From contig CANJKZ010000929.1 of assembly GCA_947471745.1 (NCBI GenBank), positions 1,544,001-1,608,000 on the forward strand: DNA of 64,000 nucleotides, given 5' to 3'. Origin of the DNA: Closterium sp. Naga37s-1. Its lineage: Eukaryota; Streptophyta; Zygnematophyceae; Desmidiales; Closteriaceae. Under the pieces are notes generated by a model that saw only the letters and a list, made by a program, of their open reading frames with translations, was not told the origin of the DNA and did no database searches. This document shows, piece by piece, positions 37,501-43,853 of this stretch (positions are counted from its first letter, which is position 1; every line of letters begins with the position of its first letter). The translations under genes and the position numbers were made by a program.

Positions 37501-40500
37501 GTCACTCACGCCACTCTCTGTCTCTCACGCCACTCTCTGTCACTTACGCCACTCTCTGTCACTCACGCCACTCTCTGTCACTCACGCCACTCTCTGTCTC
37601 TCACACCACTCTCTGTCACTCACGCCACTCTCTGTCACTCACGCCACTCTCTGTCACTCACGCCACACTCTGTCACTCATGCCACTCTCTGTCACTCACG
37701 CCACACTCTGTCACTCACGCCACTCTCTGTCACTCACGCCACTCTCTGTCACTCACGCCACTCTCTGTCACTTACGCCACTCTCTGTCACTCATGCCACT
37801 CTCTGTCACTCACGCCACTCTCTGTCTCTCACACCACTCTCTGTCACTCACGCCACTCTCTGTCACTCACGCCACTCTCTGTCACTCACGCCACACTCTG
37901 TCACTCACGCCACTCTCTGTCACTCACGCCACACTCTGTCACTCACGCCACTCTCTGTCACTCACGCCACTCTCTGTCTCTCACACCACTCTCTGTCACT
38001 CACGCCACTCGCTGTCACTCACGCCACTCGCTGTCACTCACGCCACACTCTGTCACTCACGCCACACTCTGTCACTCACGCCACTCTCTGTCACTCACGC
38101 CACTCTCTGTCTCTCACGCCACTCTCTGTCACTTACGCCACTCTCTGTCACTCACGCCACTCTCTGTCACTCACGCACTCTCTGTCTCTCACGCCACTCT
38201 CTGTCACTCACGCCACTCTCTGTCACTCACGCCACACTCTGTCACTCACGCCACTCTCCGTCACTCACGCCACACTCTGTCACTCACGCCACACTCTGTC
38301 ACTCACGCCACTCTCTGTCACTCACGCCACTCTCTGTCTCTCACGCCACTCTCTGTCACTTACGCCACTCTCTGTCACTCACGCCACTCTCTGTCACTCA
38401 CGCCACTCTCTGTCTCTCACACCACTCTCTGTCACTCACGCCGCTCTCTGTCACTCACGCCACTCTCTGTCACTCACGCCACACTCTGTCACTCATGCCA
38501 CTCTCTGTCACTCACGCCACACTCTGTCACTCACGCCACTCTCTGTCACTCACGCCACTCTCTGTCACTCACGCCACTCTCTGTCACTCATGCCACTCTC
38601 TGTCACTCACGCCACTCTCTGTCACTCACGCCACTCTCTGTCACTCACGCCACTCTCTGTCACTCAAGCCACTCTCTGTCACTCACGCCACTCTCTGTCA
38701 CTTACGCCACTCTCTGTCACTCATGCCACTCTCTGTCACTCACGCCACTCTCTGTCACTCAAGCCACTCTCTGTCACTCACGCCACTCTCTGTCACTTAC
38801 GCCACTCTCTGTCACTCATGCCACTCTCTGTCACTCACGCCACTCTCTGTCTCTCACACCACTCTCTGTCACTCACGCCACTCTCTGTCACTCACGCCAC
38901 TCTCTGTCACTCACGCCACACTCTGTCACTCACGCCACTCTCTGTCACTCACGCCACTCTCTGTCACTCACGCCACTCTCTGTCACTCACGCCACTCTCT
39001 GTCTCTCACACCACTCTCTGTCACTCACGCCACTCTCTGTCACTCACGCCACTCTCTGTCTCTCACGCCACTCTCTGTCACTCACGCCACTCTCTGTCAC
39101 TCACGCCACTCTCTGTCACTCACGCCACTCTCTGTCACTCACGCCGCTCTCTGTCACTCACGCCACTCTCTGTCACTCATGCCACTCTCTGTCACTCACG
39201 CCACTCTCTGTCTCTCACACCACTCTCTGTCACTCACGCCACTCTCTGTCACTCACGCCACTCTCTGTCACTCACGCCACTCTCTGTCACTCAAGCCACT
39301 CTCTGTCACTCACGCCACTCTCTGTCACTTACGCCACTCTCTGTCACTCACGCCACTCTCTGTCACTCACGCCACTCTCTGTCACTCACGCCACTCTCTA
39401 TCACTCACGCCACTCTCTATCACTCACGCCACTCTCTGTCACTCACGCCACACTCTGTCACTCACGCCACTCTCTGTCACTCACGCCACTCTCTGTCACT
39501 CAAGCCACTCTCTGTCACTCACGCCACTCTCTGTCACTTACGCCACTCTCTGTCACTCATGCCACTCTCTGTCACTCACGCCACTCTCTGTCACTCACGC
39601 CACTCTCTGTCACTCACGCCACTCTCTGTCACTCACGCCACTCTCTGTCTCTCACACCACTCTCTGTCACTCACGCCACTCTCTGTCACTCACGCCACTC
39701 TCTGTCACTCACGCCACTCTCTGTCACTCACGCCACTCTCTGTCACTCACGCCACTCTCTGTCACTCACGCCACTCTCTGTCACTCACGCCACTCTCTGC
39801 CACTCATGGGGCGGCGACAAGGATGTAGACGCCGGTCTGTTTGGGGATGTGGTAGCGCCGGTCATCCCTGCCATCGTCATTCCACCCCTTGGCACACGGT
39901 GCTCCCACCGCTCACGCCCACCTGCACCGCACTGCGCCACACTGCACTGCACGCCACTCACGGGGCAGCGACGCGGATGAAGACGTCGGAGTCTTTGGGG
40001 ATGTGGTAGCTCCAGTCGCCCCGCCCGTGGTCGTTCAACCCCGCCCCCACGAAGAACAGCACGAGCCCCTTGCTGGCACGCGACATGTTGTCCGGCGCCT
40101 GGGCGGGCGGGAGGATGGATGGAGAAACACAAGATAAGCATTGAAGCTGCACATGGCATGCGTTGACCCGCACATGGCATGCATTGACCCGCACATGGCA
40201 TGCGTTGACCCGCACATGGCATGCGTTGACCCGCACATGGCATGCGTTGACCCGCACATGGCATGCGTTGACCCGCACATGGCATGCGTTGACCCGCACA
40301 TGGCACGCGTTGACCTGCACATGGCATGCGTTGACCCGCACATGGCATGCATTGACCCGCACAAGACATGCATTGAGGATGCATAAGACATGCATTGAGG
40401 ATGCATAAGACATGCATTGAGGATGCATAAGACATGCATTGAGGATCCACAGGACATGCTTTGAAGATGCACAAGACATGCTTTGAAGATGCACAAGACA

Positions 40501-42332
40501 TGCTTTAGATAAAAAATCCCCAGACCATAAAGAACAGCACCAGCCCCTTGCTGGCGCTCGGAGGCAACCGTTGGAGGTTAGGCTTCATGCCTTGCCTTGC
40601 CACCACATGGCATAAACACCCATTTGGCACCTCATGGGACAGTACCTCATGGCACCGCACCAAACAGCCACACCAACACCACACCAACTACACCCAGGCT
40701 GCAGTAAGCAAGCGCACGAGACCACTGCTCCGCATGTTGGTGGATTGGGAACAACAGCGCTGTTTCCCAGAACTATGTGAAGCTCTTCATGCCCCACCAG
40801 CCTGAAGCTATATAGTGCAGCTTGAAACGAAAAGCCCAGTGCTCACAATGAGCGTTAGGTGGTGCCAGCAATGGAATCGGTTGGTAACGGATTGGTTGAG
40901 CCAGCGGTGGGCGTTCACCAGCAGCACATACCCCGTCCACCACCCCCCAGGCTCCTTGGCTCGCATGCGATTGCCCGTGTCCTTCCACCTGAGAGCAGGT
41001 GCAGCCAGGCACAGGAAAAGAATGAGAATTCCTACAAGAGGTTTTAGCTCCTTGGCTTGCATGCGGTTGCCCGTGTCCTTCCACCTGTCAGCAGCAGGGC
41101 AGAGAGAGAGTAACAGACACCATAAGGTAGGTAGGATGGGTTGGTGAGTGCGAGTGACAGCTTTTGAGCCACCTGTGCCTGGAGGGAGGTGGGAGAGAGA
41201 GGGCACAAGCATACTAAACCTCCCCTCAGCACAAGTGGATGGAGGTGGGAGAGAGAGAGAGCACAAGCATACCTAACCACACGCAGATTGTAAGAGCTAA
41301 AACGCGGAGATATGTGAGCACGCAAACTCAAGGCAGGTATGGGATCAGTCAGTGGTCACACGCCACCCTACAGGCTCCTGACCGCAGGTGGTTACCCAGT
41401 TACCCACGTGTCCTCCTTCCCACTTGGGTGGCTGGAAAGCTCCTGAATCGCAACAGACGGGGCAGACGCAGACGAGCAGCACCTAACCTTCGCCAACTCC
41501 GTCTCACCAAGAGGCGATCCAAACGTGCAGACCGCCAACTTGTGCTTATAACGAGCGTGCACGATGAAGCCAAGGATCCAAGGGACTTGAGGGTGCAAGG
41601 GTTCAGTGAGGAGGGACCCTCTGTTCGGCCGTCAGTGAGGAGGGACCCTCTGTTCGGCCGTCAGTGAGGAGGGACCCTCTGTTCGGCCGTCAGTGAGGAG
41701 GGACCCTCTGTTCGGCCGTCAGTGAGGAGGGACCCTCTGTTCGGCCGTCAGTGAGGAGGGACCCTCTGTTCGGCCGTCAGTGAGGAGGGACCCTCTGTTC
41801 GGCCGTCAGTGAGGAGGGACCCTCTGTTCGGCCGTCAGTGAGGAGGGACCCTCTGTTCGGCCGTCAGTGAGGTGAACATGACTGGTCGGCCAAACCGAGC
41901 TTGCTGCGATCTACCCTCTGGTGAGACCCTTTGGTGAGACCCAGAGGGTAAACAATGGGTCGTCTGTTGACCTCACGGCGGATGGCATACTTCAACTCAA
42001 GGTGGAATTTGGAAGATTATGGCTGCATGGTTCGGTGGCCGTCATTCGCTTCTGCCAAGGCGAAGGGCAGTATAGTTGGAAAAAACTCACCCGAATTCCG
42101 CATCCGCGGTATAAACATATCTGTCCAGCAGTGTGCCATGACAATTCCTCGCCGTTTCGCAGCCGCTTTGCGGGAAAAACGTCGACCCCGACGACTGTGC
42201 GGTAGGTCGCAGCTCGAAGATCGCCAAGTATGCGACGGTCAGCGCGACGGCGACAGGCAGAATGCGACGAGTGAGAGCCGCCTGAAGTCGCCTGACGACG
42301 ACACCAGGGTTTGACGCGTGCGTACGCGACAT
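19432..42332 (-). CDS. PhoPQ-activated pathogenicity-related (PqaA) family protein, multi-exon gene with expanded introns
   Basis: Host gene of about 22.9 kb; individual exons are listed separately. Joined exons give about 580 codons. Family landmarks in order: an N-terminal signal anchor, LDRYV (exon 1), WTGYVLLVNAHRWLN and WHHLTLI (exon 2), SKGLVLFFVGAGLN (exon 3), VMLHQQPMMPITF (exon 4), MPMAKSLVRALDATQ (exon 5), a degenerate RGW block (exon 6), RERLTMPKLLIAASNDEFF (exon 8), and KRRDFRF near the C-terminus (exon 11). The family is alpha/beta-hydrolase-like with unknown substrate. Splice phases agree across exons 1-5 and 7-12. Exon 6 is out of frame and lacks GASKRG, so the gene is either decaying or has changed function. 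Confidence 0.7.
19966..20352 (-). repeat. Two minisatellites in PqaA-like intron 11
   Basis: 19966-20130 has about five copies of a unit near 33 bp containing CCCCTGCACTCACCACC. 20195-20352 has about five copies of a unit near 30 bp containing CACCTCCCCTGCACCGCAC. On the gene strand both contain GTGAGTGCAGGG or a near variant, which resembles the exon 11 donor. Truncated exon 11 copies separate the blocks. Confidence 0.7.
20359..20430 (-). CDS. PqaA-like exon 11
   Basis: The acceptor is ggatgcag; the donor GTGAGTGC follows a TG dinucleotide. Phase 2 in and out. It encodes TGRTRPGSKRRDFRFIVKQG, then LTG. RRDFRF matches the family's 'aRDFR' block. Two truncated repeats of its 3' part lie downstream near 20120-20160 and 19820-19860. 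Confidence 0.65.
20807..21198 (-). CDS. PqaA-like exon 10, long with low-complexity insert
   Basis: The acceptor is tctttcag; the donor GTGAGA follows ...AVRAW. It is open for 392 bp in the phase set by exon 9. It begins AYDAAISFLSSLLHVNSS (the helix preceding the C-terminal domain in the family). It then has a Ser/Thr/Pro- and Ala-rich stretch not expected in the family, and ends FTIHATSDRKPLAVRAW, matching 'i.v.ts.kP..vrLW'. Confidence 0.62.
21607..21640 (-). repeat. Truncated copy of exon 9 donor edge
   Basis: The minus strand reads CATTCAGATGTCACAGTGG followed by GTAAGG, paralleling CATTCAGAAGTCCTATTGG plus GTACGC at exon 9. It lies on the far side of Copia-4, so the tandem repeat and the exon edge were probably duplicated before the insertion. 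Confidence 0.55.
21706..22624 (+). repeat. 5' LTR of Copia-4 with nested TIR element
   Basis: 288 bp of LTR sequence interrupted at 21881-22511 by the TIR element and its duplicated target. The LTR ends TTCTCACA directly at the primer site at 22625. Confidence 0.9.
21881..22503. mobile_element. Non-autonomous TIR element (MITE-like), 623 bp, 8-bp target duplication
   Basis: Both ends read CTTAGTTGCGAAAGACGC (18 bp, perfect, inverted). The flanks are a perfect 8-bp duplication GCACCCAA at 21873-21880 and 22504-22511. The 3' LTR of Copia-4 shows the empty site. Inside are subterminal GACGCAGGACGC / GCGTCCGGACGC words near both ends and no transposase. The 8-bp duplication suits a hAT-like source, but the terminal bases are not typical, so the superfamily is left open. 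Confidence 0.9.
22641..23165 (+). other. Copia-4 leader with two short tandem repeats
   Basis: 22870-23035 holds about five imperfect copies of a unit containing GGGCTGCCGCCTGTCGCCC. 23045-23165 holds about five copies of a unit containing AATTCTCCTTCGTAAACC. No protein recognised. A repetitive leader is thus not limited to the other copia family. Confidence 0.6.
23166..23652 (+). pseudogene. Copia-4 gag remnant
   Basis: The open stretch from ATG 23224 includes FTIANLIVKVHTIHGELKEL and LTLAYEVSRKMLLTLSTKD, fitting the C-terminal part of a copia gag. A frameshift occurs near 23420. A degenerate Cys-rich finger follows (GRVCGGTNCPIATCFKK). The N-terminal capsid region is not visible. Confidence 0.5.
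23653..24198 (+). pseudogene. Copia-4 protease
   Basis: It contains PHYIEFTLDSGAMHTAP with the catalytic D-S-G, then SSIVICPAFPSDTVTGMYVL and LRRNLVAQIEIQKADADY. Stops follow before the pre-integrase block. About 180 codons. Confidence 0.7.
24199..25900 (+). pseudogene. Copia-4 integrase, split by a TIR element
   Basis: Pieces: LYRHRLRHPNMRTLADI (pre-integrase, 24223-24275); GHRYFLAIVDDHSRYDSVHL and VKRLHSDGSGEF (24465-24645), giving both core Asp residues; LPDSLQQNGIAKSRNRTLVL (24697-24760), keeping the QQNG motif but with the catalytic Glu replaced by Lys. Then the TIR element at 24768-25534. It resumes with GYALYHAALLYNLYPH at 25560, matching the 'FWGYALL.AA.L.N..P' block. Stops and shifts are frequent. 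Confidence 0.7.
24768..25534. mobile_element. hAT-like TIR element (MITE), 767 bp, in Copia-4 integrase
   Basis: The ends are TAGATATGAGCACGAACCG and, inverted, TAGACATGAGCAAAGAACG. The flanks are GCTCCCAC (24760-24767) and GCCCCCAC (25535-25542), an 8-bp duplication with one mismatch. The TAG start and 8-bp duplication suit hAT. Inside are many GAACC/GGTTC words, such as GAACCGGTTCGAAG, that can fold; no transposase. Integrase coding continues on both sides. Confidence 0.82.
26457..27820 (+). pseudogene. Copia-4 reverse transcriptase-RNase H
   Basis: The RT start at 26463 (MRDECEAFTRNHFFDD, GTWLFQVKRLLDEAQ) ends early. A second stretch from 26861 holds the active site FYILVYVDDFILVS, DIGDLKHYLGTGIIRDRQAR, the connection (LVRSLRYAMMCTRPDVAYPV) and the start of RNase H (GYSDFSWADD). 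RNase H continues after a stop (STRSS, SLSSCEAEIYAETMAAQ). YVDD is intact but the frame is broken at least three times. Confidence 0.78.
27842..28126 (+). repeat. 3' LTR of Copia-4
   Basis: 285 bp. A purine tract of TATGGGGGGG precedes it. It holds the uninterrupted (empty) version of the site used by the TIR element in the 5' LTR. Confidence 0.92.
28128..28347 (-). repeat. 38-bp minisatellite in PqaA-like intron 9
   Basis: About six copies containing GGAGGGTAAGGGCGTACCC, right up to the exon 9 donor. On the gene strand each unit contains TCAGTGG followed by GTACGCC, a copy of the exon 9 end plus donor. One further copy lies at 21660-21700, left of Copia-4. Confidence 0.8.
28348..28435 (-). 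CDS. PqaA-like exon 9
   Basis: The acceptor is cctggcag and the donor GTACGC. Phase 2 in, phase 0 out. It encodes YFYYNGLPPPTLLKFVANVD, then HMVIQKSYW, equivalent to the family's 'FyfD.LPG.K.LR.vPNaeH'. A tandem repeat starts at its donor, followed by Copia-4. Confidence 0.7.
28436..29364. other. PqaA-like intron 8, non-repetitive part
   Basis: No exon, RNA gene or transposon end recognised. Copies of exon 8 edge-like words (GAGTCATCCATGCGACACT) occur at about 28808 and again at 29440-29490. Confidence 0.4.
29365..29545 (-). repeat. Repeated donor edge of exon 8
   Basis: Plus-strand GCACTCACGAGTCGTCCATCA, with variants, occurs at about 29370, 29418, 29521 and, as the real exon end, 29553. 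Each carries the complement of the last bases of exon 8 (GACGACTC) followed by GTGAGTGC. Confidence 0.65.
29560..29654 (-). CDS. PqaA-like exon 8 (most conserved)
   Basis: The acceptor is cccccatag and the donor GTGAGTGC. Phase 0 in, phase 2 out. It encodes SYTDPYFF then RERLTMPKLLIAASNDEFF, then LMDDS. The family consensus 'DP.SYRDRLTMPKLIINA.GDEFFLPDSS' is matched nearly throughout. This exon is the basis of the family call. Several copies of its donor edge lie in the following intron (29365-29545). Confidence 0.75.
30164..30224 (-). CDS. PqaA-like exon 7
   Basis: It encodes FYVDYNLTRFLHTPQLRHIL before the donor GTGAGA. This resembles the family's 'DY...........TP....L' stretch just before the next conserved exon. 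The acceptor is uncertain: a strong alternative acceptor (cacaccccacag) inside the segment would leave only five codons. Confidence 0.45.
30382..30471 (-). pseudogene. PqaA-like exon 6, damaged
   Basis: This is the position where the family has (I/V)TGASKRGWTTWL....D.RV.AIVP. The minus strand shows VITG in one frame, then ARGWP...TARLPAIVA in the next. So a frameshift lies inside the motif and the Ser and Lys of GASKRG are missing. The downstream block expected before exon 7 is replaced by GGATGGGA-type microsatellite (30225-30380). The exon borders are approximate. A sequencing or assembly error cannot be excluded. Confidence 0.45.
30694..30824 (-). CDS. PqaA-like exon 5
   Basis: The acceptor is cgtccgccag and the donor GTGAGTGC. 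Phase 1 in, phase 0 out. It encodes FTLGMALHDPSTPEWSIYMP, then MAKSLVRALDATQLAAREL. The 'EW...lPM.Ka.vrAmDa' motif is one of the clearest family signatures here. Confidence 0.72.
30964..31100 (-). repeat. 18-bp minisatellite in PqaA-like intron 4
   Basis: Seven to eight copies of CTCATATCCTCACATGCA, near-identical, the last two with one base change. On the gene strand the unit contains GTGAGGATATGAGTGC. Confidence 0.85.
31341..31474 (-). CDS. PqaA-like exon 4
   Basis: The acceptor is gcgtgcag and the donor GTAAGC. Phase 2 in, phase 1 out, no stops. It encodes LVVDLGMLGVMLHQQPMMPI, then TFYSSPPGVSKSMSQELMEE, then EITA. It is equivalent to the family's 'vv..LkqvPNqPi.F..D......EDaiiAyTW' region. 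Its 5' edge is copied at 31536-31563 and its 3' edge at about 31246-31270. Confidence 0.7.
32110..32165 (-). repeat. Exon 3-like copy at the far end of the giant array
   Basis: The minus strand reads WRYHAMQTDFFICVAG followed, nine bases on, by GTGAGCGG, paralleling exon 3 WSYHIPKDSDVFIRVA plus donor. Together with the copy at 39808-39873 it brackets the 19-bp array. Confidence 0.55.
32156..32343 (-). repeat. 17-bp minisatellite
   Basis: About 11 copies of ATGGAGCTCCCACTCCC with rare substitutions. It lies between the exon 3-like copy and the giant array, in intron 3. Confidence 0.88.
32383..39806 (-). repeat. Giant 19-bp minisatellite, about 390 copies
   Basis: A 7.4-kb array of CACTCACGCCACTCTCTGT. 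Variants are CTCAC for ACTCAC, TTACG, CATGCC, CAAGCC, ACACTC, CTCGCTG and rare 17-18-bp units. It lies in intron 3 of the PqaA-like gene. On the gene strand the unit is GTGAGTGACAGAGAGTGGC, starting with a perfect splice-donor word. Since 19 is not a multiple of 3 and the unit has no stop codon in the plus frames, all three plus frames stay open for more than 2,200 codons; these are not credible genes. Confidence 0.97.
39808..39873 (-). repeat. Exon 3-like copy at the near end of the giant array
   Basis: The minus strand encodes RYHIPKQTGVYILVAAP followed by ATGAGTGG, so the donor GT has become AT. It directly borders the first 19-bp unit. Confidence 0.65.
39962..40098 (-). CDS. PqaA-like exon 3
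   Basis: The acceptor is cgcccag and the donor GTGAGTGG. Phase 0 in, phase 2 out. It encodes APDNMSRASKGLVLFFVGAG, then LNDHGRGDWSYHIPKDSDVF, then IRVAAP. This corresponds to the family stretch 'P.......LL.I.GG.N...........A'. Truncated copies lie at 40529-40567, 39808-39873 and 32110-32165. Confidence 0.7.
40148..40510 (-). repeat. 21-bp and 22-bp minisatellites in PqaA-like intron 2
   Basis: 40148-40375 has about eleven copies of a 21-bp unit with CACATGGCATGCGTTGACC. 40376-40510 has about six copies of a 22-bp unit with GACATGCATTGAGGATGCA. Just beyond, at 40529-40567, is a truncated exon 3 copy (ASKGLVLFF). Confidence 0.9.
40847..40988 (-). CDS. PqaA-like exon 2
   Basis: The acceptor is ctctcag and the donor GTGAGC. 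One base completes the exon 1 codon, then 47 codons without a stop: WKDTGNRMRAKEPGG, WWTGYVLLVNAHRWLNQSV, then FHCWHHLTLI. This fits the family block 'Y.L.M.SQ.WL...V.RP.WWHWL.I'. A copy of its first ~38 bases with acceptor lies upstream at 41046-41088. Confidence 0.7.
41046..41088 (-). repeat. Truncated copy of exon 2 acceptor edge
   Basis: The minus strand reads ctgacag then GTGGAAGGACACGGGCAACC, nearly identical to the start of exon 2 with its acceptor, for about 38 bases, then diverges. It could act as a cryptic acceptor. Confidence 0.7.
41603..41872 (-). repeat. 29-bp minisatellite in PqaA-like intron 1
   Basis: About nine tandem copies, essentially identical, of a 29-bp unit containing GTCAGTGAGGAGGGACCC. 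The lack of variants suggests recent amplification. Confidence 0.92.
42091..42332 (-). CDS. PqaA-like exon 1 (signal anchor)
   Basis: Starts at ATG 42332. Residues about 22-40 (RRILPVAVALTVAYLAIFEL) form one hydrophobic segment after an Arg-rich start, a type II signal anchor or uncleaved signal; secretion or endomembrane location is likely. It ends LLDRYVYTADAEF before the donor GTGAGT, matching the family start 'LD.YV...D..'. 242 bp, phase 2. Confidence 0.65.
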
Positions 42333-43200
42333 AATGAGCTTCGCTAACGGATCGTGATCGCTTCTGTAGAACAGCTTCAGTCAGCTGGCTCACAATAAGA
42401 ACCTCAGTACGCCGTTCTTGCTAGAAGCCATGATGCATTGTGCATTGTCGATGTTCGGCTAACTGCATTGCTCGGATGCGACAACGAAAACAACGACATG
42501 ACGTTTTGTTCAGTGGATCGGGAGCAACGGTTTCTGGTTGTGGATTCAAAATGGGTGCTGAAACATACCCTTTCAAAAGCTGCTTCGATTGCGCTATAAC
42601 GAGGAAGCAGGAGGTGCGCGATAGCTCCCCCTGTCTAGAACACCAGCTCCAGCTATGAATAAGAAAGTTGATGTTGTGCGAACAATGCATTGGCAAATTA
42701 TACATGACCCGAATGGTTTTACCCGCTAAGAATCTAAGAACCCATGAGACACGATTCCTGTCGGAAATATTGAATAATATCAAAATGGAAACTCTGGCAA
42801 ACATCTCACCAACAGTACACTACGAGCACGATGCAAATATTCATGTATACATATGTATACATAGCACAGTAATTTTCAACATGCTGAGCTTGTGTTACCT
42901 GCAAGGCTACTGGTGTGGCACATCCCCACCATATCCAACGTTGTTGGCAAGAATAGTTGCCTGGCTGACAAGGTGAGAACGGCAGCTTGTTTGAGGCTAA
43001 AAGGGCTTCAGTAGTGAGCACAAAAGGTGCTGCAGTCGGTGGGTGATGTGATGCTACCTAGACTCGAACTGCTGCTGTGCTGACTCGGCAATGGCTTCAC
43101 TACTTTCCTGCGTTCCCGCATCTCGTTTAATATGTCTTGTTGTCTTCAATCCTGAATCCCACTACCGCTCATTTCACGTCCCCTCCGCCCCTCTCCCCTC
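42333..43200. other. Upstream region of the PqaA-like gene
   Basis: Presumed promoter region; no TATA or other element can be named with confidence. Part of 42555-42775 resembles 49895-50135 (shared words around TGCTTCGATTGCG and AAGAATCT), so a dispersed repeat lies here. A segment at 42905-42974 is bounded by splice-like signals on both strands, but no protein similarity is recognised. Confidence 0.35.
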
Positions 43201-43213
43201 TTGTCTGCCTCTC

Positions 43214-43310
43214 CCCCAGGCAGATCCCTGTGCCGCCCTGAACTGTGCTCCTAACGGCGAATGTTATCGTTTTGATGACGGCACGGCTTCTTCGTGGAGT
43301 CGCAAAATCA
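43214..43310 (+). CDS. Possible exon with Cys-rich (EGF-like) motif
   Basis: After a strong acceptor (cctctcccccag) the plus strand encodes ADPCAALNCAPNGECYRFDD. The spacing C-x4-C-x5-C is EGF- or follistatin-like. Another plus-strand candidate, CELDKKCYQLRLA between cag and GTGAGG, lies at 44014-44065. They could belong to one gene interleaved with the minus-strand relic at 43443-43853. Unconfirmed. Confidence 0.3.
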
Positions 43311-43442
43311 GCTTCATTCCACAATGCTCAAAGCCCCACCTGCAAATGACACGAGATGTGTATAAACTTGTTTGTTGTAGGAGCAGTTTTTACTCCTAAA
43401 TACCCTCCTTCACGCAACGAATGCCCACAAGAGCGTCAACAT

Positions 43443-43853
43443 ATCAGTGAACTTTATACGGAACCCGTGTAACCGTCACATAGTCACCTTGGGGAACGTC
43501 GGTAATGGTGGAGGTGAAGTGCCACACGCCATCCTCAGGGTGGTGCTTGGGCGGGGACACAGTGTGCTGAAAGTAAGGGATGGCCTACACACACAGGTTG
43601 AAATTGCCTGTGTACGTGCCCGGTACCGTTGGCATCATGCTGCCAGCAAAGGGGGGGAGGAGGAGATGGGGAACGTGATGTTGAGGGGGTTGGGGGGATG
43701 AAGGGAGATAGGGAAGCAGGTGCAGAGGAAAGAAAATTTGGGCTGCACGAACAGGGCATACGCCATTGCACTCATCATCCCCTTGCACCACTCACCATCC
43801 CCTTGCCATTTGCTTCCTGACGTTTCACCGCTTGCTGGCTGTGCGGGCAGTCC
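43443..43853 (-). pseudogene. Remnant of a second PqaA-like gene (exons 11' and 12')
   Basis: 43490-43649 on the minus strand encodes MMPTVPGTYTGNFNLCV (stop) AIPYFQHTVSPP, then GVWHFTSTITDVPQGDYVTV, ending in TGA near 43443. This parallels exon 12 (APGSYTAKFGTLCVQPIPF, HTVSPP). 43803-43853, after cag, parallels the DNA of exon 11 (GACTG..CGCAC..GCCAGCAAGCGG, then GTGAGTGG), but its frame is disturbed. The stop and the lack of further exons mark it as a relic. Its position upstream of exon 1 suggests an old tandem duplication. Confidence 0.55.

Noticed and set aside
32383..39806. CRISPR-like array
   Set aside because: No unique spacers, pure tandem 19-bp units, eukaryotic context.
32063..40009. 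Giant plus-strand proteins of 2,285-2,648 residues
   Set aside because: All three plus frames are open only because the 19-bp unit lacks stops; opposite strand to a phase-consistent gene.
41392..41598. Additional PqaA-like exon
   Set aside because: Open on the minus strand, but no family similarity and exons 1 and 2 join in phase without it.
19432..42332. Bacterial origin of the PqaA-like sequence
   Set aside because: Family name only; the sequence has GT-AG introns with consistent phases, so it is a eukaryotic gene of a widespread family.
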